A stretch of 64,000 nucleotides of DNA from Mycobacterium vicinigordonae. Its GTDB lineage: Bacteria > Actinomycetota > Actinomycetes > Mycobacteriales > Mycobacteriaceae. The notes beneath the pieces are model-generated. The model was not told the DNA's origin, searched no databases, and saw nothing but the letters and a program-made list of their open reading frames with translations. Positions 10,735-19,489 of this stretch are shown here, one piece after another; the first letter of the stretch is position 1; each line of letters opens with the position of its first letter. A program made the position numbers and the translations under genes. The stretch lies in NCBI RefSeq assembly GCF_013466425.1, contig NZ_CP059165.1:1178001-1242000 (forward strand), read 5' to 3'.

Positions 10735-11625
10735 GTGCTGACTCAGCTGATCGAACTGCCCGGCGGATCCTTCCGCATGGGCTCGACCAGCTTCTATCCC
10801 GAAGAAGCGCCGATTCACACCGTCACCGTGGCCGCCTTCGCGATCGAGCGGCACCCGGTGACCAACGCACAGTTCGCCGAATTCGTCGCAGCCACAGGCT
10901 ATGTGACGGTCGCCGAGCAGCCACTGAACCCCGCACTGTATCCGGGGGCCAATCCCGGCGACCTGACGCCGGGGGCGATGGTGTTTCGCCCGACCACAGG
11001 TCCGGTCGACCTGCGGGACTGGCGGCAATGGTGGCATTGGGTGCCCGGTGCCTGTTGGCGCAGCCCCTTCGGTCCGGGCAGCGACACTCGGGACAGGGCC
11101 GACCATCCCGTCGTGCAGATCGCCTATCCCGACGCCGCGGCCTATGCGCGGTGGGCGGGGCGGCGGTTGCCAACCGAGGTCGAGTGGGAGTACGCCGCGC
11201 GGGCCGGGGCGACGGGTGTCTACCCGTGGGGTGAGGTAGACAAGCCCGGCGGCCGGCTGATGGCCAACACGTGGCAGGGCCGGTTCCCGTACCGCAACGA
11301 CGGTGCGCTGGGCTGGGTCGGTAGCTCGCCGGTCGGGACTTTTCCGCCCAACGCGTTCGGTCTGGTCGACATGATCGGCAATGTATGGGAGTGGACCGCA
11401 ACGGAATTCAGTGCCCATCACCGATTGGATCAGCCGGCCAAGGCCTGCTGTACACCGACTGGACCCGCCAACCCAGCGGTCAGCCAAGCGCTCAAGGGTG
11501 GCTCGCATCTGTGCGCGCCGGAATACTGCCACCGGTACCGGCCGGCGGCACGATCGCCGCAGTCACAGGACACTGCGACCACCCACATCGGATTTCGCTG
11601 CGTGGCGGATTCGGCAACAGGGTAA
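10735..11625 (+). CDS. Formylglycine-generating enzyme (sulfatase activator)
   Basis: 296 residues, equivalent to M. tuberculosis Rv0712 (299 aa). Oxidises the sulfatase active-site Cys to C-alpha-formylglycine. FGE-sulfatase domain throughout: LPGGSFRMGS at the N-terminus, RLPTEVEWEYAARAG, DMIGNVWEWT and GGSHLCAPEYCHRYRPAARS, in which Cys260 and Cys265 correspond to the copper-binding/redox pair. The start is GTG 10735; upstream sequence is the atsA end in another frame. Directly downstream of atsA, its obvious client. Confidence 0.93.
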   Translation: MLTQLIELPGGSFRMGSTSFYPEEAPIHTVTVAAFAIERHPVTNAQFAEFVAATGYVTVAEQPLNPALYPGANPGDLTPGAMVFRPTTGPVDLRDWRQWWHWVPGACWRSPFGPGSDTRDRADHPVVQIAYPDAAAYARWAGRRLPTEVEWEYAARAGATGVYPWGEVDKPGGRLMANTWQGRFPYRNDGALGWVGSSPVGTFPPNAFGLVDMIGNVWEWTATEFSAHHRLDQPAKACCTPTGPANPAVSQALKGGSHLCAPEYCHRYRPAARSPQSQDTATTHIGFRCVADSATG

Positions 11626-11729
11626 CGAAATTCGCGTATCTGTCGCTCGCCCTGATGTCGGCGGTTAGTGTGTGAGATTCGCCGGCTCCCCGCGGCGTTC
11701 TGCCCGACCGACCGAAAGGCCGCGACCAG

Positions 11730-12722
11730 ATGAGTTATCAGGCCCCGCCGCCCGCACCACCGCCGACGCAACCGTCAGGGCCGCCGACGCAACCGTCAGG
11801 GCCGCCGACGCAACCGTCAGGGCCGCCGACGCAACCGTCGGGTCCGCCGGGGCCGCAGCCCAAGTCGCGCGGCAGACGCATCGCAATCGACCTGGCCGTG
11901 GTGTTGGCCGTCGTAGTGGTCTATGTGCTCTCGCTGTTCGGTGTCCATCTCCTGGCTACGTCGGCGGTGGGCATGGAAGAGCCGAACCTGGACACCAGCG
12001 ACAACACGGTGGTCCAGGTGAAGCTGGAGGAGTTGGACACGGTCAACAACCGGCTGAAGGTCAGTGTGCTGGTCAAGCCGCAGAAATCGCTGATCAACCC
12101 GAAGTACTATGTGCTGGCTCAAGACGTCACCGTGCGCATGTTCCCGGAGAACGACCTCGGGGACCTGGTGTACCCGGTCGGCAAGTCTCCGGCACAGCAG
12201 ACCACTTACATCGACGCTGAGGGCGACCCCGCCAATTGGCCTTTCGACACCTACCGGAGCCCGAAGATCTCCGCCGAGGTCTTCGCGGGGACCGGCGACA
12301 ACCGCACCGTGGAAGACGCCCGCGTCGAAATCACCGGTTCGGTAGGAGGATGGGACGTCAGCCTCCGTCGGGTGCAGTCCCCGGGCGATGAGGATCCCCG
12401 CCCCGACGACGTGATCATCACGCTGCAAAGGTCCAAGAGCACGCTGATATTCGATATCGGCATCATCTTGGTCCTTATCTCGCTGCCGGCGTTGGCCCTG
12501 TGGGTGTCCATCCCGATGGCGCTGGGAAAGAAGAAGTTCCTGCCGCCGTTCGTCTCCTGGTTCGCTGCCATGCTCTTCGCGGTGGTCCCGTTGCGGACTA
12601 TCTTCCCCGGCAAACCCCCGGAGGGTTCCTGGATCGACCAGGCCATCACGTTGTGGGTGCTGCTTGCGCTCATCGTGGCGATGACCCTCTACATCTTGGC
12701 CTACCGAAAACAGTCGGACTGA
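11730..12722 (+). CDS. DUF4436 membrane protein (copy 1)
   Basis: 330 residues, resembling M. tuberculosis Rv0713. Topology from sequence: Pro-rich cytoplasmic N-terminus (~1-48) with four PPTQPSG repeats; TM1 at ~51-72 (IAIDLAVVLAVVVVYVLSLF); an extracytoplasmic domain of ~170 residues with NWPFDTYRSPKISAEVF; then three TM helices at the C-terminus including PMALGKKKFLPPFVSW. Function unknown. Downstream of the sulfatase pair by ~100 bp and convergent with pstS (5 bp gap). A paralogue with the same architecture lies at 14121-15122. Confidence 0.85.
   Translation: MSYQAPPPAPPPTQPSGPPTQPSGPPTQPSGPPTQPSGPPGPQPKSRGRRIAIDLAVVLAVVVVYVLSLFGVHLLATSAVGMEEPNLDTSDNTVVQVKLEELDTVNNRLKVSVLVKPQKSLINPKYYVLAQDVTVRMFPENDLGDLVYPVGKSPAQQTTYIDAEGDPANWPFDTYRSPKISAEVFAGTGDNRTVEDARVEITGSVGGWDVSLRRVQSPGDEDPRPDDVIITLQRSKSTLIFDIGIILVLISLPALALWVSIPMALGKKKFLPPFVSWFAAMLFAVVPLRTIFPGKPPEGSWIDQAITLWVLLALIVAMTLYILAYRKQSD
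11760..11843 (+). repeat. 21-nt tandem repeat, four copies, in DUF4436 gene
   Basis: Unit CCGCCGACGCAACCGTCAGG plus G, in frame, encoding PPTQPSG. Copies at 11760-11780, 11781-11801, 11802-11822 and 11823-11843. The first three are identical and the fourth has substitutions near its end, which suggests recent expansion by slippage. Confidence 0.95.
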
Positions 12723-12727
12723 CCCGC

Positions 12728-13849
12728 TCAATCCGTCTGGATCGAGCCACTTGCCGCGCTTATCGCGTCGACCGCTTCGGAGACCCTGGCCTGGAACGCG
12801 GGCGAAAGCGGGATGTAGCCGGACTTGTTCAGGTCGAGCTGACCCGGCCCAATTGCGGCCTGCAGGAACGCCTTGACGGCCTGGGCGACCTCGGCTGTGG
12901 GATACCGCGAGCACACGATCTCGTAGGTGGCCAGGACAATCGGGTAGACGTCGGGGTGGGCTGGGTTGTAGAACGACGAGATGTCGAGGACAAGGTCGTT
13001 GCCGCTTCCCACGATCCTTGCGGCGCTGATCGTCTTGCCGACTGTGTCGGTGCCGATCCGTACCGGTCGCAGCGACCTGCGGCTCGCCGGCGTCTTGATC
13101 TCGGCGGCGTAGAGGCCCTGCTCGAGGGCGAAGGACAATTCGTTGTAGCTGATCGAGCCTTCGGTGGATCTGACCAGCTCCGAAGTACCTTTGTTGCCGG
13201 TGGCGCCGACGCCGATGTTGCCGTTGAATTTCTTGCCGGTGCCTTCACGCCAGGCTCCGCCGGACGCCGCCTGCAGATAGGACTGGAAGTTCTCGGTGGT
13301 GCCGGAGGCGTCGTTGCGGTAGACGACGCGGATCTCCTCGGCGGGCATTGACGCGTTGAGTGCGGTGAGAGCCGGGTCGTCCCATCTTGTGATGGTGCCG
13401 TTGAAGATCTTGGCCAGCGTGGGCCCGTCCAGCACCAAGGTGTCCACGTTGGCCAGGTTGTAGGTGATGGCGAGCGGGCCGAAAACCACCGGCAGGTTCC
13501 ACGCGTCGGCGCCGCCGCATCGCACTTTGGCCGCGGCCTGCTGCTCTACCGATAGCGGCGAGTCGGAGCCAGCGAAATCTGTTTTGCTAGAGAGGAATTC
13601 GCTGATTCCCGCACCTGATCCGTTGGCGTTGTAGTTTAGCGTCTGGTCGGGGCAGGCTTTGTGGTACGCGCTGACGAAGTGGGTCATGGCATGGGCTTGT
13701 GCGGTCGAGCCGCTGGCGGCCAGAGTCTGCTTTCCGCCGCAGTCCACCTTCGCGCCACTGATGTAGGGCAGGGTGGCCCCAGTGTTGTCGCACGCCGACA
13801 ACATCAGTGCCCCCGCGGTGAGCAACGCCGCGGCCCGGGTTCGGATCAT
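12728..13849 (-). CDS. PstS-type phosphate-binding lipoprotein
   Basis: 373 residues from ATG 13849, the length of mycobacterial PstS proteins. Lipoprotein signal: [20 protein letters not shown] with Cys20 as the lipid attachment site. Phosphate-binding blocks: [11 protein letters not shown] (~44-54), [24 protein letters not shown] and [16 protein letters not shown] high-affinity phosphate receptor anchored outside the membrane; no pstC/A/B genes are adjacent, so it must use a transporter encoded elsewhere, or act as an orphan receptor. A longer frame upstream has no signal sequence logic. A PHO-box-like repeat lies just upstream. Divergent from the second DUF4436 gene. Confidence 0.92.
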   Translation of the reverse strand: MIRTRAAALLTAGALMLSACDNTGATLPYISGAKVDCGGKQTLAASGSTAQAHAMTHFVSAYHKACPDQTLNYNANGSGAGISEFLSSKTDFAGSDSPLSVEQQAAAKVRCGGADAWNLPVVFGPLAITYNLANVDTLVLDGPTLAKIFNGTITRWDDPALTALNASMPAEEIRVVYRNDASGTTENFQSYLQAASGGAWREGTGKKFNGNIGVGATGNKGTSELVRSTEGSISYNELSFALEQGLYAAEIKTPASRRSLRPVRIGTDTVGKTISAARIVGSGNDLVLDISSFYNPAHPDVYPIVLATYEIVCSRYPTAEVAQAVKAFLQAAIGPGQLDLNKSGYIPLSPAFQARVSEAVDAISAASGSIQTD

Positions 13850-13877
13850 ATTGCGATATATGACTGTCGAACCGGCC

Positions 13878-13899
13878 CGCAAGCGAACATCAGGTGAAC
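13878..13899 (-). promoter_or_regulatory. PHO-box-like direct repeat before pstS
   Basis: Read on the minus strand: GTTCACCTGAT (13899-13889) followed immediately by GTTCGCTTGCG (13888-13878), two contiguous 11-mers sharing GTTC at the same phase. This is the layout of PHO boxes bound by PhoP in streptomycetes and resembles GTTCACC-type sites of mycobacterial RegX3. It covers the -35 position; AT-rich CATATATC follows, 5-7 nt before the ATG, so the message may be leaderless. Confidence 0.55.
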
Positions 13900-14120
13900 C
13901 GCCCCGCCGGACGGGATGAATGTCTGGTGCTTGTGTCTCGCCGGAGCCAGTGCACGTGCCTGGCTGCGGCTGTTGGGCCATCTGTCGGATGACCGCGAGA
14001 TGTATTGCGGGTAAACCGAAATCAGTAGCGGCGCGAAGTGCTCACGAGGCCGCTAGCATCTGAGCCCGTGTGGTGCCGACAAGCTGCATCGGGCATGCGA
14101 GTGCCGAACGGAGATGTTCG

Positions 14121-15122
14121 GTGACCACTCAAGCGCCCCCTGATCCGTCGGCGCAAAGGGCCCAGAAATCGGAGAAGTCGGCGAAGCTTCTCGAGGCGGC
14201 GAGCAAGTCGAGCAAGAAGATCGCAAAGCAGCTGGCCGCGAAGAAGGCGCACCAGCGGCGCGTTGTGATCGGCGTCAGCATCGTGACGGTTATGGTGATC
14301 GTCTACGCCCTGTCCCTGGTCGGTGTGCACTACCTGCAGAGATCAGATGGTCCGCTGCCGCCGCTGGATCTAAGCCAGGGCGGCAGCGACGCCACGATCG
14401 TTCAGCTGCGGTTGGAGGAGCTCAAACCGGTCGTCAACCGGTTGACCGTGAATGTGCTTGTCTATCCAGGCATTTCGTTGTATGACAATCGCTACGACGT
14501 GCTCGCTACCGATGTCGCGGTGCGTCTGTACCCAACGAGCGATCTGGGCGACCTGCGCTACCCGAAAGGAAAGGCACCGGCCCAGCTCACCACCACTGTC
14601 GAGGCGCACGGCGATCCGGGCAACTGGCCGTTCGATTCCTACCGCACCGAGCCGATCGCCGCAGACGCGTTCGTCGGCTCCGGCGACAACGTCAAGAAGG
14701 TGCCGGCCCGGGTCGAAGTGACCGGTGCGCTGGACGGTTGGGAAGTAAGCGTCAACCGCCGGCACGACACCGCCATGCTGCCGACGTCGCGCGGGATGGA
14801 CAACGGCGACGTCGTCATCACGTTCAAACGGGCGAAGGGTCCCCTGATCTTCGACCTTGGCATCTGTTTGGTGCTGATCGCATTGCCCACGTTGGCGCTG
14901 CTGGTGGCGGTTCCGATGGCCTTGGGGAAAAGGAAGTTCCTGCCGCCGTTCGCGACGTGGTACGCCGCCAACCTGTTCGCGATCGTCCCGCTGCGCAATA
15001 TTCTTCCGGGCGCTCCGCCGCCCGGTTCCTGGATCGACCAGGCCATCGTGCAGTGGGTGTTGATCGCCCTGGTGACGGCAATGAGCTTGTATATCTTCGC
15101 CTGGGTGCGCCAAGGAGACTGA
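14121..15122 (+). CDS. DUF4436 membrane protein (copy 2)
   Basis: 333 residues from GTG 14121, which has a GGAG 7 nt upstream. Same plan as copy 1: charged N-terminal tail (~1-48, Lys/Ala/Ser-rich in place of the Pro repeats), TM1 at ~50-73 (VVIGVSIVTVMVIVYALSLV), outer domain with NWPFDSYRTEPIAADAFVG, then three C-terminal TM helices with PMALGKRKFLPPFATW. The two copies share long blocks such as GSWIDQAI, so they arose by duplication. Function unknown. An earlier in-frame GTG at 14070 is possible but has no clear ribosome binding site. Confidence 0.85.
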   Translation: MTTQAPPDPSAQRAQKSEKSAKLLEAASKSSKKIAKQLAAKKAHQRRVVIGVSIVTVMVIVYALSLVGVHYLQRSDGPLPPLDLSQGGSDATIVQLRLEELKPVVNRLTVNVLVYPGISLYDNRYDVLATDVAVRLYPTSDLGDLRYPKGKAPAQLTTTVEAHGDPGNWPFDSYRTEPIAADAFVGSGDNVKKVPARVEVTGALDGWEVSVNRRHDTAMLPTSRGMDNGDVVITFKRAKGPLIFDLGICLVLIALPTLALLVAVPMALGKRKFLPPFATWYAANLFAIVPLRNILPGAPPPGSWIDQAIVQWVLIALVTAMSLYIFAWVRQGD

Positions 15123-15172
15123 CCAGATGCCCACGAGCTGTAGGGTCATCTGACCGGCACTTGAGCAGCAAT

Positions 15173-15208
15173 TTGGTGCTGAGCAGGCTTTCCCCTAGAC
15201 TCTAGGGG
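15173..15208 (+). promoter_or_regulatory. spc operon promoter overlapping a 17 bp palindrome
   Basis: TTGGTG (15173-15178), 17 nt spacer, TAGACT (15196-15201; fits TANNNT). The -10 sits inside a perfect palindrome CCCCTAGA-C-TCTAGGGG (15192-15208). Transcription would start near 15208, giving rplN a leader of ~140 nt. Confidence 0.6.
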
Positions 15209-15239
15209 TTGCCTTGGGCAGACCTCGGCTGGCGTTGCG

Positions 15240-15324
15240 CAAGCGAAGCCGGCCCCGCGTGCTCTTAGGCGATAAAGACCGCGCACGGCAGGTGCTCACT
15301 CGAGCTGGTTTTCGCTTGCCGTGC
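15240..15324 (+). promoter_or_regulatory. Leader RNA with two competing stems before rplN
   Basis: CAAGCGAA (15240-15247) can pair with TTCGCTTG (15311-15318), and GCACGGCA (15283-15290) with TGCCGTGC (15317-15324). Each stem is 8 perfect base pairs, and the two share bases 15317-15318. Such alternatives are typical of ribosomal protein leaders, but no regulator is identified. Confidence 0.4.
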
Positions 15325-15351
15325 ACACGCGAAACCAGGTCAGGAGATCGA

Positions 15352-15720
15352 GTGATTCAGCAGGAATCGCGGCTGAAGGTCGCCGACAACACGGGCGCCA
15401 AGGAGATCTTGTGCATCCGGGTGCTCGGCGGCTCGTCGCGACGCTACGCCGGCATCGGTGACGTGATCGTCGCGACCGTCAAAGACGCCATCCCCGGCGG
15501 CAACGTAAAGCGCGGGGATGTCGTCAAGGCCGTCGTGGTCCGCACGGTCAAGGAGCGTCGCCGTCCCGACGGCAGTTACATCAAGTTCGACGAGAACGCC
15601 GCGGTGATTATCAAGCCCGACAACGATCCGCGCGGCACCCGCATCTTCGGCCCGGTCGGTCGCGAGCTGCGCGAGAAGCGGTTCATGAAGATCATCTCGC
15701 TCGCCCCGGAGGTGTTGTAG
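15352..15720 (+). CDS. rplN: 50S ribosomal protein L14
   Basis: 122 residues, universal length. L14 forms an intersubunit bridge with 16S rRNA. Begins [19 protein letters not shown] after the start; ends [16 protein letters not shown]. The GTG at 15352 is preceded by CAGGAG (15341-15346); upstream in-frame codons have no similarity. First gene of the spc operon; rplX starts at the next base after its stop. Confidence 0.97.
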
Positions 15721-16038
15721 GTGAAGGTCCACAAAGGCGACACCGTGTTGGTGATCGCGGGCAAAGACAAAGGCGCCAAGGGCAAGGTCATCCAGGCCTA
15801 CCCGGATCGCAACCGGGTGCTGGTCGAGGGTGTCAACCGGATCAAGAAACACACGGCGATCTCCACCAACCAGCGTGGTGCGCGCTCCGGCGGCATCGTC
15901 ACCCAGGAAGCGCCCATCCACGTCTCCAACGTGATGGTGGTCGACTCCGACGGCAAACCCACCCGCGTGGGCTACCGGGTGGACGACGAGACCGGCAAGC
16001 GGGTCCGCGTCTCTAAGCGCAACGGCAAGGACATCTGA
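15721..16038 (+). CDS. rplX: 50S ribosomal protein L24
   Basis: 105 residues. Assembly-initiator protein of the 50S subunit. The KOW motif is visible as [20 protein letters not shown] at the N-terminus. GTG start at 15721 directly abuts the rplN stop; its TGA overlaps the rplE ATG by one base (TGATG). Confidence 0.96.
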   Translation: MKVHKGDTVLVIAGKDKGAKGKVIQAYPDRNRVLVEGVNRIKKHTAISTNQRGARSGGIVTQEAPIHVSNVMVVDSDGKPTRVGYRVDDETGKRVRVSKRNGKDI

Positions 16039-16601
16039 TGACCACTGCAGAGAAGACTCAGCCGCGCCTGAAAGAGCGCTACCGCAACGAGATTCGCGAT
16101 GCGCTGCACAAGCAGTTCGGATATGGCAACGTCATGCAGATCCCGACGGTCACCAAGGTTGTGGTCAACATGGGCGTGGGCGATGCCGCCCGCGACGCGA
16201 AGCTGATCAACGGCGCGGTCAACGACCTCGGTCTGATCACCGGGCAGCGGCCCGAGATCCGTAAGGCGCGCAAGTCCATTGCGCAGTTCAAGTTGCGCGA
16301 GGGCATGCCGATCGGCGCGCGTGTGACACTTCGCGGCGACCGGATGTGGGAGTTCCTCGACCGGCTCACGTCGATCGCGCTGCCCCGCATCCGTGACTTC
16401 CGCGGCTTGTCGCCCAAGCAGTTCGACGGTGTCGGCAACTACACCTTCGGTTTGGCCGAGCAGTCGGTGTTCCACGAGATCGACGTGGACAAAATCGACC
16501 GGGTCCGCGGCATGGACATCAGCGTCGTCACCTCGGCGACGAACGACGAAGAAGGACGAGCGCTGTTGCGGGCCCTCGGCTTTCCCTTCAAGGAGAACTG
16601 A
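16038..16601 (+). CDS. rplE: 50S ribosomal protein L5
   Basis: 187 residues. Binds 5S rRNA in the central protuberance. The [16 protein letters not shown] and [16 protein letters not shown] blocks are diagnostic. Start overlaps rplX. Four bases separate its stop from the rpsN start. Confidence 0.97.
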
Positions 16602-16605
16602 GCAG

Positions 16606-16791
16606 ATGGCGAAGAAGGCACTGGTCAACAAGGCCGCACGCAAGCCGAAGTTCGCGGTGCGCGGCTACACACGCTGCAGCAAGTGCGGCCGGCCGCGCGC
16701 GGTGTTCCGCAAGTTCGGGTTGTGCCGGATCTGTTTGCGCGAGATGGCGCACGCGGGTGAACTGCCCGGCGTGCAGAAGAGCAGCTGGTGA
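16606..16791 (+). CDS. rpsN: 30S ribosomal protein S14, zinc-binding type
   Basis: 61 residues from ATG 16606, the short S14 form (also called rpsZ; rpsN1 in M. tuberculosis). It carries the zinc ribbon CSKC ... CRIC (residues ~24-43), so this is the C+ paralogue used when zinc is sufficient; mycobacteria usually hold a zinc-free version elsewhere. An open frame upstream belongs to the rplE region in another frame. AGGAG at 16591-16595 precedes it. Confidence 0.96.
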
Positions 16792-16804
16792 GGAGTAGCG
16801 CTCA

Positions 16805-17203
16805 ATGACTATGACGGATCCGATCGCAGACTTCTTGACCCGTCTGCGCAACGCCAACTCGGCGTACCACGACGAAGTGAGCCTGCCGCACTCCAAGATC
16901 AAGGCCAACATCGCCGAGATCCTCAAGAAGGAGGGCTACATCACCGACTTCCGGACCGAGGACGCCCGGGTCGGCAAGTCGCTCGTCGTGCAGCTCAAGT
17001 ACGGGCCGAGCCGGGAACGCAGCATCGCGGGCCTAAAGCGTGTCTCCAAGCCCGGTCTGCGCGTATACGCGAAGTCCACCAACCTGCCGCGGGTCCTCGG
17101 TGGCCTCGGGGTGGCGATCATTTCGACGTCGTCGGGTCTGCTCACCGACCGTCAGGCAGCCAGGCAGGGCGTGGGCGGCGAAGTCCTCGCGTACGTCTGG
17201 TAA
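16805..17203 (+). CDS. rpsH: 30S ribosomal protein S8
   Basis: 132 residues, normal. S8 organises the 16S central domain and in E. coli is the translational repressor of the spc operon. Begins [18 protein letters not shown]; ends in the conserved [18 protein letters not shown] ahead of ATG 16805 supplies the ribosome binding site. Confidence 0.97.
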   Translation: MTMTDPIADFLTRLRNANSAYHDEVSLPHSKIKANIAEILKKEGYITDFRTEDARVGKSLVVQLKYGPSRERSIAGLKRVSKPGLRVYAKSTNLPRVLGGLGVAIISTSSGLLTDRQAARQGVGGEVLAYVW

Positions 17204-17217
17204 GGGGGTAGGCAAAC

Positions 17218-17757
17218 ATGTCGCGTATTGGTAAGCAGCCGGTTCCGGTCCCCAGCGGAGTCGATGTCACGATCGAGGGCCAAAACGTCTCGGTCAAGGG
17301 GCCCAAAGGCACCCTGGAGTTGACGGTCGCCGAACCGATCACGGTGTCGCGCAACGATTCCGGTGCCATCGTGGTTTCCCGGCCGGACGACGAGCGGCAC
17401 AACCGCTCGCTGCACGGGCTGTCCCGCACCCTGGTGGCCAACTTGGTCACCGGCGTGACCGAGGGGTACACCACCAAGATGGAGATCCACGGCGTCGGTT
17501 ACCGTGTGCAGCTCAAAGGCACCAACCTGGAGTTCGCGCTGGGATACAGCCACCCCGTAGTGATCGAGGCTCCGGACGGCATCACTTTCGCGGTACAGGC
17601 TCCCACCAAGTTCACTATCTCTGGGATCGACAAGCAGAAGGTCGGCCAAATCTCGGCGAATATCCGTCGTCTGCGCCGTCCCGACCCGTACAAGGGCAAG
17701 GGCGTGCGCTACGAGGGCGAGCAGATCCGCCGCAAGGTCGGAAAGACAGGTAAGTAG
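17218..17757 (+). CDS. rplF: 50S ribosomal protein L6
   Basis: 179 residues, two tandem L6 domains. L6 lies near the factor-binding site. Begins [17 protein letters not shown]; ends with the signature [23 protein letters not shown] at 17203-17209 is the ribosome binding site. Two bases separate it from rplR. Confidence 0.97.
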   Translation: MSRIGKQPVPVPSGVDVTIEGQNVSVKGPKGTLELTVAEPITVSRNDSGAIVVSRPDDERHNRSLHGLSRTLVANLVTGVTEGYTTKMEIHGVGYRVQLKGTNLEFALGYSHPVVIEAPDGITFAVQAPTKFTISGIDKQKVGQISANIRRLRRPDPYKGKGVRYEGEQIRRKVGKTGK

Positions 17758-17759
17758 TC

Positions 17760-18167
17760 ATGGCGCAATCACAGGCTGCATCCGATGCGCGTAAGCCAGT
17801 GGGGCAGAACGCATCCGCGACTCGGCGGGTATCCCGGCTGCGCAGGCACGCACGGCTGCGCAAGAAGATCTCCGGTACCGCGGAGCGTCCCCGTCTGGTG
17901 GTGAACAGGTCGTCGCGGCACATTCACGTGCAACTGGTGAACGACCTCAACGGCACCACGGTGGCCGCCGCTTCGTCGATTGAAGCCGACGTCCGCGGCC
18001 TGGAGGGAGACAAGAAAGCCCGTAGCGTGCGGGTCGGCCAGTTGATCGCGGAGCGGGCCAAGGCCGCCGGCGTCGACTCCGTGGTCTTCGACCGCGGCGG
18101 CTACACCTACGGTGGACGTATCGCGGCTCTGGCCGATGCCGCGCGCGAGAACGGATTGAGTTTCTGA
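17760..18167 (+). CDS. rplR: 50S ribosomal protein L18
   Basis: 135 residues, about 13 longer at the N-terminus than the M. tuberculosis protein I recall (122). L18 binds 5S rRNA with L5. Core [21 protein letters not shown] and [22 protein letters not shown] are intact. The extra N-terminal residues ([12 protein letters not shown]) may be an insertion in this lineage. rpsE follows 19 nt later. Confidence 0.96.
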   Translation: MAQSQAASDARKPVGQNASATRRVSRLRRHARLRKKISGTAERPRLVVNRSSRHIHVQLVNDLNGTTVAAASSIEADVRGLEGDKKARSVRVGQLIAERAKAAGVDSVVFDRGGYTYGGRIAALADAARENGLSF

Positions 18168-18186
18168 TGAACGGAAGGACCGCATA

Positions 18187-18861
18187 ATGGCGGAACAGTC
18201 CGCTGGGGGCCAGGGCCCCGACAGCCGCGACTCGCGCGACGGCCGGGACGGCCGGGGGCGCCGGGACGGCGGCGGCCGCGGTGGTCGCGACCGTGACCGC
18301 GACGGCGATAAGAGCAACTACCTGGAGCGGGTCGTCGCGATCAACCGTGTCTCCAAGGTGGTCAAGGGTGGACGGCGATTCAGCTTCACCGCCCTGGTCA
18401 TCGTGGGCGACGGCAACGGCATGGTCGGGGTCGGATATGGCAAGGCCAAGGAAGTTCCGGCCGCCATCGCCAAGGGCGTCGAGGAGGCTCGCAAGGGCTT
18501 CTTCCGGGTCCCGCTGATCCGCGGCACCATCACGCACCCGGTGCAGGGTGAAGCCGCTGCCGGTGTGGTGCTGCTGCGACCGGCCAGCCCGGGTACCGGT
18601 GTGATCGCCGGTGGTGCGGCGCGTGCGGTACTGGAATGCGCTGGCGTGCACGACATCCTGGCCAAGTCGCTGGGTAGTGACAACGCGATCAATGTGGTGC
18701 ACGCTACCGTCGCGGCACTGAAGATGTTGCAGCGTCCCGAAGAGGTGGCCGCCCGGCGCGGTCTGCCGATCGAGGATGTTGCCCCGGCCGGCATGCTCAA
18801 GGCACGCCGCGAAAGCGACGCGGTAGCCGCCGCTGCGGCCCGGGAGGCTAGCCAATCATGA
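18187..18861 (+). CDS. rpsE: 30S ribosomal protein S5
   Basis: 224 residues. S5 stabilises the decoding region; changes in it can give spectinomycin resistance. The first ~40 residues are an Arg/Asp/Gly-rich extension, followed by the double-stranded RNA-binding-like domain ([20 protein letters not shown]) and the C-terminal domain ([19 protein letters not shown]). Its last codons overlap rpmD as ATGA. Confidence 0.96.
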   Translation: MAEQSAGGQGPDSRDSRDGRDGRGRRDGGGRGGRDRDRDGDKSNYLERVVAINRVSKVVKGGRRFSFTALVIVGDGNGMVGVGYGKAKEVPAAIAKGVEEARKGFFRVPLIRGTITHPVQGEAAAGVVLLRPASPGTGVIAGGAARAVLECAGVHDILAKSLGSDNAINVVHATVAALKMLQRPEEVAARRGLPIEDVAPAGMLKARRESDAVAAAAAREASQS

Positions 18862-19040
18862 GTCAACTGAAGATCACCCAGGTGCGCAGCACCATTGGGA
18901 CACGCTGGAAGCAGCGCGAAAGCCTACGTACGTTGGGCCTGCGCAAGATTCGTCACTCGGTGATCCGCGACGACAACGCGCAGACCCGCGGGCTGATCGC
19001 GGTTGTGCAGCACCTCGTTGAGGTGGAGGAGGCCAAGTGA
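18858..19040 (+). CDS. rpmD: 50S ribosomal protein L30
   Basis: 60 residues, the usual small size. Contains [20 protein letters not shown], the family core, and [14 protein letters not shown]. Start overlaps rpsE (ATGA) and its end overlaps rplO (GTGA), so the three genes are translationally coupled. Confidence 0.96.
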   Translation: MSQLKITQVRSTIGTRWKQRESLRTLGLRKIRHSVIRDDNAQTRGLIAVVQHLVEVEEAK

Positions 19041-19477
19041 CCATCAAGCTCCATGACCTGAAGCCCGCGCCGGGGTCGAAGACCGCGCGCACGCGCGTCG
19101 GTCGCGGTGAAGGTTCCAAGGGCAAGACCGCGGGCCGCGGTACCAAGGGTACGAAGGCTCGCAAGAACGTGCCGGCAACCTTCGAGGGTGGGCAGATGCC
19201 CATTCACATGCGGCTGCCCAAGCTGAAGGGTTTCCGCAACCGCTTCCGTACCGAGTACCAGGTCGTCAATATCGGTGACATCGACCGGTTGTTTCCCGAG
19301 GGTGGGACCATCGGGGTCGACGAGTTGGTGGCTAAGGGTGCCGTTCGTAAGAACTCTTTGGTCAAGGTGCTCGGTGACGGGAAGCTGACCGTCAAGGTGG
19401 ACCTGACCGCGCACAAGTTCAGCGGCAGCGCACGCGAGAAGATCACCGCGGCGGGCGGCTCGGCCACCGAGCTATAG
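19037..19477 (+). CDS. rplO: 50S ribosomal protein L15
   Basis: 146 residues, full length. L15 is a late assembly protein of the 50S subunit. Glycine- and basic-rich N-terminal arm ([20 protein letters not shown]) then the globular part with [23 protein letters not shown] start overlaps the rpmD stop. Last spc gene before the accessory region; secY, its usual neighbour, is displaced ~17 kb downstream. Confidence 0.97.
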   Translation: MTIKLHDLKPAPGSKTARTRVGRGEGSKGKTAGRGTKGTKARKNVPATFEGGQMPIHMRLPKLKGFRNRFRTEYQVVNIGDIDRLFPEGGTIGVDELVAKGAVRKNSLVKVLGDGKLTVKVDLTAHKFSGSAREKITAAGGSATEL

Positions 19478-19489
19478 CACTCGCGACGT

